DNA of 64,000 bases from Azospirillum sp051124815 (GTDB taxonomy: Bacteria; Pseudomonadota; Alphaproteobacteria; Azospirillales; Azospirillaceae), in the NCBI RefSeq assembly GCF_051124815.1, contig NZ_CP118485.1, positions 248,001 through 312,000 of the forward strand, given 5' to 3'. This document shows, in pieces, positions 24,816-32,245 of this stretch. The translations under genes were made by a program, and so were the position numbers. Within the stretch, counting starts at the first letter, position 1. Every line of letters begins with the position of its first letter. The notes under the pieces are model-generated. The model was not told where the DNA came from. It made no database searches and saw only the letters and a program-made list of their open reading frames with translations.

Positions 24816-25246
24816 GGATGGTCGCCCCAGGAACGGTGGCAGTGGCTCTGCTGGCGCTGGCCGCCGCTGGTCCGGCCGCCGCGGGGGAGCTTCGCGCAAC
24901 CGTCCGCAACGTCAAGCCCAATCAGGGCAAGGTGATGGTCGCGCTGTTCGACAGCGCCGAGGCGCAGGCGGCCAAGCGGCCGCGCGCCGGCTATTTCGTC
25001 GCCGCGCTGGGGCCGGAACTGCAGGTGGTCTTCCCCGACCTGCCGGCCGGCCGCTATGGGCTGATCGCCTTCCAGGATCTGGACAACAACGGCGAGCTTG
25101 CCACCGGCCTGTTCGGCATCCCCGCCGAACCGCACGGCTTCAGCCGTTCCGCCCGCGGCAGCTTCGGCCCGCCCGGCTTCGACGATTACGCGGTGGCGGT
25201 CGGGGCGTCGGGCGTGGCGACGACGGAGATCCGGCTGGTGGAGTGA
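24779..25246 (+). CDS. DUF2141 exported protein
   Basis: A predicted periplasmic protein of 155 residues. The N-terminus is a signal peptide (basic MRFRCRVARWSARM, then VAVALLALAAAGPAAAG). The mature part, ELRATVRNVKPNQGKVMVAL, FPDLPAGRYGLIAFQDLDNN, then GFGPPG-like segments, matches DUF2141, a small beta-sandwich family of unknown function. Starts at 24779 and 24818 are both possible; the second gives a more compact signal peptide. Its 5' end overlaps candidate starts of the divergent LytTR regulator, which may control it. Confidence 0.8.
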   Translation: MRFRCRVARWSARMVAPGTVAVALLALAAAGPAAAGELRATVRNVKPNQGKVMVALFDSAEAQAAKRPRAGYFVAALGPELQVVFPDLPAGRYGLIAFQDLDNNGELATGLFGIPAEPHGFSRSARGSFGPPGFDDYAVAVGASGVATTEIRLVE

Positions 25247-25255
25247 CCTGCGGGC

Positions 25256-25951
25256 TCACCCGCGCGGGCAGCCCTCCTGGCGCCAGCGGGCGAGATAGTC
25301 GTCCAGGCCGCGGCCGGGGATCTCGTCGAAGCGGCGGTCGAGCGCCAGCAGGGTTTCCATGCGGTCGATGCGGAAACTGCGGAATTCCTCGCGCAGCTCG
25401 CACCAGGCGCCCAGCGTCCACACCCGGCCCCAGAAGAACAGGCCAAGCGGCTGGACCGCGCGGGCGGAATGGGTGCCGTCCTCGCGCCGGTAATCGAACA
25501 GCACGACGCGCCTGGCGTTGATGGCGCAGCGCAGCACGTCCATCCGCTCGCGCAAGGGGGCGGGGAACGAGAAGTCGGGGACGAAGACGCGGCTGTCGGC
25601 CAGCTCGCGACGCCGTGCCTCCGGCACGACCGCCTCGACCTTGTCGAGCGCACGGGCGGCTGCATCGGCCAGACCGCCGCCGACCCAGGCGCGGGCGAGG
25701 CGGGCGCCGACCACCAGCGCCTCCACCTCGTCCTGGGTGAACATCAGCGGCGGCAGGTCGTAGCCGTCGCGCAACAGATAGCCGACGCCGGCCTCGCCCT
25801 CCACCGGCACGCCGGAGGAGGCGAGGTCGCGCATGTCGCGGTAGACCGTGCGCTCCGACACCTCCAGGCACCGCGCCAGCTCGGCAGCCGTCACCAGCCG
25901 CCCCTTGCGGAGATGCTGGACGATCTGGAACAGGCGGTCGGCGCGGCGCAT
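25256..25951 (-). CDS. YafY-type transcriptional regulator (HTH + WYL)
   Basis: A DeoR-like helix-turn-helix regulator with a WYL ligand-sensing domain, 231 residues. The HTH is residues 1-60 (MRRADRLFQIVQHLRKGRLV and ARCLEVSERTVYRDMRDLAS), followed by VEGEAGVGYLLRDGYDLPPL, a family hallmark, and a C-terminal WYL domain with VVLFDYRREDGTHSARAVQP. It lies 23 bp downstream of the VOC-protein gene on the same strand, so the two probably form one transcript, and the regulator may control it. Confidence 0.9.
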   Translation of the reverse strand: MRRADRLFQIVQHLRKGRLVTAAELARCLEVSERTVYRDMRDLASSGVPVEGEAGVGYLLRDGYDLPPLMFTQDEVEALVVGARLARAWVGGGLADAAARALDKVEAVVPEARRRELADSRVFVPDFSFPAPLRERMDVLRCAINARRVVLFDYRREDGTHSARAVQPLGLFFWGRVWTLGAWCELREEFRSFRIDRMETLLALDRRFDEIPGRGLDDYLARWRQEGCPRG

Positions 25952-25974
25952 GGCGGCGGCTCCGGTCAGACGTG

Positions 25975-26352
25975 TCAGTGCATCGAATAGAGGCCGACGC
26001 GGTTGCCCTCGCTGTCGATGAACTGGGCGAAATAGCCGATCTCAGGGGTGATCAGCGTCTTCGGCACGACGATGGTGGCGCCGGCCTGCTCGGCACGGGT
26101 CAGCGGGGCGGACAGGTCGTCGCCGCCGTTCAGGTAGACGGTGGTGCCGTCGGCGCTGGGCTTGCAGGCCTCGTGCTGGATCAGGCAGCCCTTGACGGCG
26201 GTGCCTTCGGCCGGGAAGACTGCCATGGTCATGCCGCTGGGGCAGGGTTCCTGCACCATCTTGGCGGCGAAGACGGTCTCGTAGAAGCCGACGGCGCGGG
26301 CGAGGTCGGTGACCGGGATTTCGAACCAGGTGACGACGTGCGGGATGTTCAT
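25975..26352 (-). CDS. VOC-superfamily protein (glyoxalase/bleomycin-resistance fold)
   Basis: A 125-residue protein of the vicinal-oxygen-chelate fold: MNIPHVVTWFEIPVTDLARA, FYETVFAAKMVQE, then GGDDLSAPLTRAEQAGATIV and FAQFIDSEGNRVGLYSMH. It is the YkcA/PhnB-like type often paired with a YafY regulator, as here. The enzyme activity is not known. The start at 26352 has an appropriate family N-terminus; a longer upstream frame adds an unrelated basic segment. Confidence 0.88.
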   Translation of the reverse strand: MNIPHVVTWFEIPVTDLARAVGFYETVFAAKMVQEPCPSGMTMAVFPAEGTAVKGCLIQHEACKPSADGTTVYLNGGDDLSAPLTRAEQAGATIVVPKTLITPEIGYFAQFIDSEGNRVGLYSMH

Positions 26353-26482
26353 CGGAGTGGCTCCTGACAGTGGGGGGAGGGATGTTCGTGGTTCGTGCCG
26401 GCACACCCTCTTGATAGCACGCCCCTCCTGACAGCGTGATGTCAGGAGCAATCAGCCGGCTGAATTAAAATGGCCGGCCCCT

Positions 26483-29400
26483 TCAATGAAAATTGCGGCC
26501 CTTGGGAAATGGGGCTTGAGTCTCATTGGGGGCCGCAGGCCGGTCCTCGCCGGTCAGTTCGGCCAGCCGGTGGGTCAGGTCGATCAGCGATTCCACCCGC
26601 AGATGCACGACTCCCTCCTGGTTCTGCACCCGGCCGGTGGCGGCCATCAGCCGGGCGGTCATGATCGGACGGCGGAAGGTCTCGAAGGCGTCGGGCATGA
26701 CGACGAGGTTGGCGACCCCGGTCTCGTCCTCCAGCGTGATGAAGACGACGCCCTCGGCGCTGCCGGGCCGCTGACGGACCAGGACGAGGCCGGCGGTGGT
26801 CAGTCGCCGGCCGTCGCGCGTCCAGGCCAGCCGCTCCGCCGGGGTGACGCCGGGCAGGCCGTCGCGCAGCAGCGACAGCGGATGGGCCTTCAGCGACAAG
26901 GACAGGCTGGTGTAGTCCATCACCACATGCTCGCCCAGCGCCATGGCCGGCAGCGGTGCCTCGGGCTCTTCCGCCATCGGGCCGTCCAGGCGGGCGAACA
27001 GCGGCAGCGGCCGGTCGCCCAGCGCCCGCACCGCCCACAGCGCCGCCCGGCGGTCCAGCCCGACGGAGCGGAAGGCGTCGGCCTTCGCGAGCTTTTCCAG
27101 CGCCGCGACCGGCAGGCGGGCGCGGCGCCACAAATCGTAGGGGTCGCGGTAGCCGCCGGCGCGGGAGAGGACGATCGAGTTGGCGTGCGACTCGGCGAAG
27201 CCCTTGATGAGGCGGAGGCCGAGGCGGAGGGAAGAAGAGCCTTCCACCGCGCAATCCCACCCCGACAGGTTCACATCCGGCGGCAGCACGGTCACGCCAT
27301 GCTCGCGGGCGTCGCGGACGATCTGGGCGGGGGCGTAGAAGCCCATCGGCTGGCTGTTCAGCAGGGCGGCGGCGAAGATGGCGGGGTGGTGGCGCTTGAT
27401 CCAGGCGGAGACATAGACCAGCAACGCAAAGCTGGCGGCGTGGCTTTCCGGGAAACCGTATTCGCCGAAGCCCTCGATCTGCTGGAAACAGCGCTCGGCG
27501 AAGGCGGGGTCGCAGCCCCGGGCGGTCATGCCGGCAATGAATTTGTCGTGGAACAGGTGGACCTGCCCGGACTTGCGGAAGGCGGCCATGGCGCGGCGCA
27601 GCCGGTCGGCCTCCTCGGCGCTGAAGCCGGCGCCGACCATGGCGATCTTCATCGCCTGCTCCTGGAACAGCGGCACGCCCAGCGTCTTGCGCAGCACCGG
27701 CTCCAGCGCCGGCATCGGATAGGTGATGTCCTCCGCCCCGCTGCGGCGGCGCAGGTAAGGATGGACCATGCCGCCCTGGATCGGGCCGGGGCGGACGATG
27801 GCGACCTCGATCACCAGATCGTAGAACTTCCGCGGGCGCAGCCGGGGCAGCATGCTCATCTGCGCGCGGCTTTCGACCTGGAAGACGCCCAGGCTGTCGG
27901 CGCGGCAGAGCATGTCGTAGACCGCCGGGTCCTCCTTGGGCAGGCTGTCCAGCGTCCAGCGTTGCCCGTGCACCTGCTCGATCAGGTCGAAGGCCTTGCG
28001 CACGCAGGTCAGCATGCCCAGCGCCAGGATGTCGACCTTCAGGATGCCCAGCGCGTCGATGTCGTCCTTGTCCCACTCGATGGTGGTGCGGTCCTCCATC
28101 GCCGCGTTGGCGACCGGGCAGAGGTCGGACAGCGGGCCGCGGGTGATGACGAAGCCGCCGACATGCTGCGACAGGTGGCGGGGGAAGCCCATCAGCTCGT
28201 GGGCCAGTTCCAGCGTGCGCTTGAGCCTGGGGTCGTCGGGGTCCACGCCGAGCGAGCGGGCGCGCTCCTCGTCGACGCCGTCGCGGCTCCAACCCCAGAT
28301 CGAGCCGGTCAGCCGCGCCACCAGATCGGCCGACAGCCCCATCGCCTTGCCGACCTCGCGCAGCGCGCCGCGGGCGCGGTAGCGGATGACGGTGGCGGTC
28401 AGGCCGGCGCGGTGGCGGCCGTATTTTTTGTAGATGTACTGGATCACCTCCTCGCGCCGCTCATGCTCGAAATCGACGTCGATGTCCGGCGGCTCGTTGC
28501 GGGCGGCGGAGATGAAGCGCTCGAACAGCAGGTCGAAGCGGGCGGGATCGACCGCGGTGATGCCCAGGCAATAGCAGACGGCGGAGTTGGCGGCGCTGCC
28601 GCGCCCCTGGCAGAGGATGCCCTGGCCGCGCGCGAATCGGACGATGTCGTGGACGGTCAGGAAATAGGGGGCATAGCGCAGCTCCCCGATCAGGGCCAGC
28701 TCATGCTCGACGGCGGCGCGGACCTTGTCGGGGACACCGCCTGGATACTTACCGGCGGCCCCCTCCCAGGTCAGGGTGACCAGCGTGTCCTGCGGGTCGC
28801 GGCCCTCCGCCACCTCGTCGGGGTATTCGTAGCGCAGTTCGTCCAGCGAGAAGCGGCAGGCCTCGGCGATCTCCAGGGTGCGGGCGACGGCGTCGGGGTG
28901 GTCGCGGAACAGGCGGACCATCTCGACGGATGGCTTCAGGTGGCGCTCGGCATTGGCGGACAGCCGCCAGCCGGCCTCGTCGATGGTGGTGTGGTGGCGG
29001 ATGCAGGTCATCACGTCGGCCAGCGCCCGCCGGCCGGCGCCGTGATAGAGCACGTCGTTGGTGGCGACCAGCGGCACCCCCTCCGCCTCCGCCAGTCCGG
29101 CCAGCCAGCGCAGCCGCCGGGCATCGTCGCCCTGATAGCGGTGGCTCGCCGCCAGATAAAGCTGTCCGCGCGCCAGCCCGCCGCGCCAGGCCCGCAGCTC
29201 GCGCAGGAACGACTCGTCACGCTGGTGAGGGCCGAGCAGCAGGAACAGCATGCCCTCGGCATGGGCCAGCACGTCGGCGCGGGCGATGAAGCATTCGCCC
29301 TTCGGCGCCCGCATCTTGCCCAGCGTCAGCAGCCGCGACAGCCGGGCATAGGCGGCGCGGTCGGTCGGGTAGGCCAGCAGGCTGTCGGCGTCGGTCAGGT

Positions 29401-29605
29401 CCAGGCGGCAGCCGATCAGCGCCCGGATGCCCGCCTTCTTCGCCGCCGCATGCATCTGCACCACGCCGGCCAGCGAGTTGCGGTCCGTCACCCCCACCGC
29501 CGCCAGCCCCAGCGCCGCCGCCGTCATCGCCAGCTCGTAAGCGTGCGACGCCCCCTCCAGGAAGCTGAAGTTGGTGGCGACCTGCAGTTCGGCGTAACGG
29601 ATCAT
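26483..29605 (-). CDS. dnaE2: Error-prone DNA polymerase DnaE2
   Basis: A second C-family replicative polymerase used in SOS mutagenesis with ImuA and ImuB. The 1040-residue protein begins with the PHP domain (MIRYAELQVATNFSFLEGAS), then the palm with GQGILCQGRGSAANSAVCYC and the catalytic aspartates in PPDIDVDFEHERREEV, the fingers (HLSQHVGGFVITRGPLSDLC), a helix-hairpin-helix region, and an OB fold, ending in PKGRNFH, close to the usual SRDFH tail. The length fits DnaE2, not DnaE1 (about 1150). No LexA box is visible in the 117 bp upstream, unlike imuB at 2.4 kb. Confidence 0.95.
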   Translation of the reverse strand: MIRYAELQVATNFSFLEGASHAYELAMTAAALGLAAVGVTDRNSLAGVVQMHAAAKKAGIRALIGCRLDLTDADSLLAYPTDRAAYARLSRLLTLGKMRAPKGECFIARADVLAHAEGMLFLLLGPHQRDESFLRELRAWRGGLARGQLYLAASHRYQGDDARRLRWLAGLAEAEGVPLVATNDVLYHGAGRRALADVMTCIRHHTTIDEAGWRLSANAERHLKPSVEMVRLFRDHPDAVARTLEIAEACRFSLDELRYEYPDEVAEGRDPQDTLVTLTWEGAAGKYPGGVPDKVRAAVEHELALIGELRYAPYFLTVHDIVRFARGQGILCQGRGSAANSAVCYCLGITAVDPARFDLLFERFISAARNEPPDIDVDFEHERREEVIQYIYKKYGRHRAGLTATVIRYRARGALREVGKAMGLSADLVARLTGSIWGWSRDGVDEERARSLGVDPDDPRLKRTLELAHELMGFPRHLSQHVGGFVITRGPLSDLCPVANAAMEDRTTIEWDKDDIDALGILKVDILALGMLTCVRKAFDLIEQVHGQRWTLDSLPKEDPAVYDMLCRADSLGVFQVESRAQMSMLPRLRPRKFYDLVIEVAIVRPGPIQGGMVHPYLRRRSGAEDITYPMPALEPVLRKTLGVPLFQEQAMKIAMVGAGFSAEEADRLRRAMAAFRKSGQVHLFHDKFIAGMTARGCDPAFAERCFQQIEGFGEYGFPESHAASFALLVYVSAWIKRHHPAIFAAALLNSQPMGFYAPAQIVRDAREHGVTVLPPDVNLSGWDCAVEGSSSLRLGLRLIKGFAESHANSIVLSRAGGYRDPYDLWRRARLPVAALEKLAKADAFRSVGLDRRAALWAVRALGDRPLPLFARLDGPMAEEPEAPLPAMALGEHVVMDYTSLSLSLKAHPLSLLRDGLPGVTPAERLAWTRDGRRLTTAGLVLVRQRPGSAEGVVFITLEDETGVANLVVMPDAFETFRRPIMTARLMAATGRVQNQEGVVHLRVESLIDLTHRLAELTGEDRPAAPNETQAPFPKGRNFH

Positions 29606-29722
29606 GGCAAGGCTCCCCGGCGCGCATGGGATGGGTGCGTGCGGGGATGATAGTCCGGAAATAAGACTTATGTCATTACTGTGGCGGAGATATCAGGGCA
29701 GAGCCAATTTCTAACCGGCGCT

Positions 29723-30244
29723 CTAACCCAGATAGGACTCAACGCCCATGACTGCGAAGCCCTTGTTCTCCGGGAAACGGGCGTTGACCTTTTCGCGGGC
29801 CTTCTTCTCGTCCAGCGCCCAGACCAGGAAGCGGCGGCCGCGCTTCCAGCTGTCCAATGCGGTGGGGGTCAGGCCGGCGTTGACGCGGGAGGCATATTCG
29901 ATGTTGACCACCCGCAGCAGCCAGCCCTGGTCCTTCTGGGTGCGGCGGTCGTCCAGCACATAGATGCGGCGGTCGGCGGCGCCGGCGGCCTTCAGGCGCT
30001 GTTCGAGATCCTCGCAGCCCAACTCGGCCATCGCCTTGCGGCGGCGGGCCTCGCGCAGGTCGCGGGCCTGCTGCAGCGTGACGCGCGCGATCTTCTTGAT
30101 CCGCTCCACCTGCGCCTGCTTGCGCGACACGGCGGTGGCGATCCGCTCCTCCGAGGTCTTCAGGCGGCGCAGAGCCAGCAGCAGCGACACCGCCAGCGAG
30201 GCGAGGCCGACCAGACCGGCGAAGACGTAGGGCATGCTGTCCAT
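29723..30244 (-). CDS. Membrane-anchored coiled-coil protein of unknown function (pair member 2)
   Basis: A 173-residue protein I do not recognise. It has one N-terminal membrane helix (YVFAGLVGLASLAVSLLLAL), a basic coiled coil (about 27-95) and a C-terminal domain ending VNARFPENKGFAVMGVESYL. That last segment resembles the end of the next protein upstream (IERRYPPAFGYAVTRMQEFL), and both proteins have the same helix, coiled coil, domain layout, so they look like diverged paralogues. The ATG at 30244 has AGGAGGAC about 8 nt upstream and lies 15 bp after its partner. The strong ribosome site and tight spacing support an operon of interacting subunits. Confidence 0.7.
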   Translation of the reverse strand: MDSMPYVFAGLVGLASLAVSLLLALRRLKTSEERIATAVSRKQAQVERIKKIARVTLQQARDLREARRRKAMAELGCEDLEQRLKAAGAADRRIYVLDDRRTQKDQGWLLRVVNIEYASRVNAGLTPTALDSWKRGRRFLVWALDEKKAREKVNARFPENKGFAVMGVESYLG

Positions 30245-30259
30245 GGCGCGTCCTCCGTC

Positions 30260-30826
30260 TCAGCTGGCTTTGGCGACGGGCGTGTCGGCGGACAGGAATT
30301 CCTGCATCCGCGTCACCGCATAGCCGAAGGCGGGCGGATAGCGCCGTTCGATCTCCGTCCGCGCTTCCGCCATCGAGCGCGCCCACACCTCGATCATCTG
30401 CGGCTGCGCCCAAGTCGGGTCGACGAGCGCGTGCTGGCTCTGCTGGGCGGCGCCGGTGCCGACATATTTGTTCACGACCATGGCGACGTAGCAGGGGCTG
30501 CCCTGGACCTCCTCGCCGATCAGGCGGACCAGCCGTTCGCCGGACTGGCGCGCATCTTCGATCTGGCGTTCCATCACCTTGCGGCGGCGCAGCACATCCT
30601 CGACCGCGCCATCCAGTTCCTTCAACTCGCGGATGCGGTCGCCGCGGCGGGCTTCGAACTTCGTCTCCATCTTGGCGCGGCGGGCGATGACGTCGCGCAC
30701 CCCCTCCGACCCGTGGCGGCGTTCGATCGCGCGTTCACCCATCACGATGACGAGCTTGCCGATGCCGAACCCCAGCCCCGACAACCCGAAGGCGGTGATC
30801 AGCGCGTTGGTATAGTCCTGCCACAT
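30260..30826 (-). CDS. Membrane-anchored coiled-coil protein of unknown function (pair member 1)
   Basis: A 188-residue protein with an N-terminal hydrophobic helix (ALITAFGLSGLGFGIGKLVI), a highly charged coiled coil (about 35-100, rich in Arg and Glu), then VAMVVNKYVGTG and a C-terminal domain ending IERRYPPAFGYAVTRMQEFL. It shares layout and the C-terminal motif with the gene immediately downstream. The ATG at 30826 has GGGGA at a good distance; an ATG nine codons upstream (30853) is possible. Function is unknown. The next gene upstream, 134 bp away on the same strand, is a GGDEF-type response regulator. Confidence 0.7.
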   Translation of the reverse strand: MWQDYTNALITAFGLSGLGFGIGKLVIVMGERAIERRHGSEGVRDVIARRAKMETKFEARRGDRIRELKELDGAVEDVLRRRKVMERQIEDARQSGERLVRLIGEEVQGSPCYVAMVVNKYVGTGAAQQSQHALVDPTWAQPQMIEVWARSMAEARTEIERRYPPAFGYAVTRMQEFLSADTPVAKAS

Positions 30827-30960
30827 GTGCGAATCCCCGATCCGGAATGCCATCCGGGTGGATGCTTCCGACCCTAAGGAGTAACCCTTAGCCGCCCGCG
30901 GTTCAATCGCGGCGCTGTAACGATATTTCACATGAAACATGCCGATGGGGGAGGGCGACC

Positions 30961-32001
30961 CTATCCCTCCGCCCGTTCCACCCGGTTGCGGCCGGCCTGC
31001 TTGGCGGCGTGCAGCGCATGCTCGGCGCGGTGCAGGGTCTGTTCGACGCCGGGCTCAAGGGGCAGCCAGCTGGCGACGCCGATGCTGGCGGTGACGGGGA
31101 TCGCCCGCTCCTCCACCAGGATGGGGCTGTCGGCCAGGGCGGCGCGCACCCGTTCCGCCACCACGGCGGAGCCGGCCCCGTCGGTTTCCGGCAGCAGCAC
31201 GACGAACTCCGCCCCGCCGGAGCGGGCGATATGGTCGGAGATGCGCAGCGCCGCCCGCACCCGCTTCACCACCGCGCGCAGGACGGCGTCGCCGACGGTG
31301 TCGCCATGGGCGTCGTTGACCGCCTTGAAGCCGTCGAGGTCGAGCAGGAAGACGCCGAGATGCCGGCCATAGCGGCGCGCCCGCGCCAGCTCGGCCGCCG
31401 CCAGCTCCAGGAAGCGGCGGCGGTTCCACACGCCGGTCAGCGGGTCCAGAGTGGCCATGCGGTTCAGGCGGACGGTCGCCTCCTCCAGCGCGCGGCTGCG
31501 CTCGGCGAGGCGGCGTTCCAGATCCGCCAGTTCGGCATAGGCGCGCAGCGCCGTGACCACGCTGGTGAACAGGCGGCGGGCGGTCAGTTCCGTCTTCGCG
31601 GTATAGCCGTCGATCTCATAGGCGAGGACCAGATCCTCCTCCGGCACGCGGGCCGGCTGGCCGGTGCGCAGGACGATGCGGACGGCGCGGTTGCCCAGAT
31701 CCTGGCGGATGCGGCGGACCAGCTGCAGGCCGGCATCCTCGGTCTCCATCACCACGTCGAGCAGGATGACGGCGATATCCGGGGTGTCGCGCAGGATGCG
31801 TTCCGCCTCCGCCGCGCTGGTGCAGTCGAGCAGGCGGACGGGACGGTCGCGGAAGCGCAACCGCGCGAGCGCCAGCCGGGTGACGGCATGCACCTCCGGC
31901 TCGTCGTCGGCGACCAGCACCAGCCAGGGCGGGGCGCCGGGATCGGCGGCATTCCGCGGGTCTGGAGACTCGTCCGAGGCGAACAGGAAATCATTGGACA
32001 T
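30961..32001 (-). CDS. Response regulator with degenerate GGDEF domain
   Basis: A 346-residue two-domain signalling protein. An N-terminal receiver domain (about 25-150) has the acidic pair in VADDEPEV, the phospho-acceptor Asp82 in ILLDVVMETED and the lysine of TAKTEL. A short coiled coil leads to a GGDEF domain (about 180-346) with LDPLTGVWNRRRFLE. The active-site motif reads GGAEF (262-266) in place of GG(D/E)EF, losing the metal-binding catalytic acid, while the inhibitory-site RxxD (RISD, 253-256) is kept. It is therefore probably not a diguanylate cyclase but may still bind c-di-GMP. The start at 32001 is chosen because upstream sequence is non-coding in character. Confidence 0.85.
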   Translation of the reverse strand: MSNDFLFASDESPDPRNAADPGAPPWLVLVADDEPEVHAVTRLALARLRFRDRPVRLLDCTSAAEAERILRDTPDIAVILLDVVMETEDAGLQLVRRIRQDLGNRAVRIVLRTGQPARVPEEDLVLAYEIDGYTAKTELTARRLFTSVVTALRAYAELADLERRLAERSRALEEATVRLNRMATLDPLTGVWNRRRFLELAAAELARARRYGRHLGVFLLDLDGFKAVNDAHGDTVGDAVLRAVVKRVRAALRISDHIARSGGAEFVVLLPETDGAGSAVVAERVRAALADSPILVEERAIPVTASIGVASWLPLEPGVEQTLHRAEHALHAAKQAGRNRVERAEG

Positions 32002-32245
32002 GGCTGCCGGCTCGGGACTGTCCACGGTACACGTAAGGATAGAACCACGCCGTCGCCGCCGATGCAACGGTGCCGAGTGACGCGCCCGCCCTATGTCGTT
32101 TCGGGCCATGTGCGGCGAATTTGCCGGCGCATTTACTGGCGGATCGGTCGGGCCGGTGGCGCGTTTCGCCATTCGGGGCTTGCGCGGCGACGCCAAGCCA
32201 CCTTAGGCATGGCCGTGCATACGAAACGATCGGAGCGGACCAGGT

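Noticed and set aside
26486..29650. A 1054-codon open frame on the plus strand across dnaE2.
   Set aside because: It is antisense to a complete DnaE2 protein with all expected motifs. Long antisense frames are normal in GC-rich codon-biased DNA, and its translation has no family pattern.
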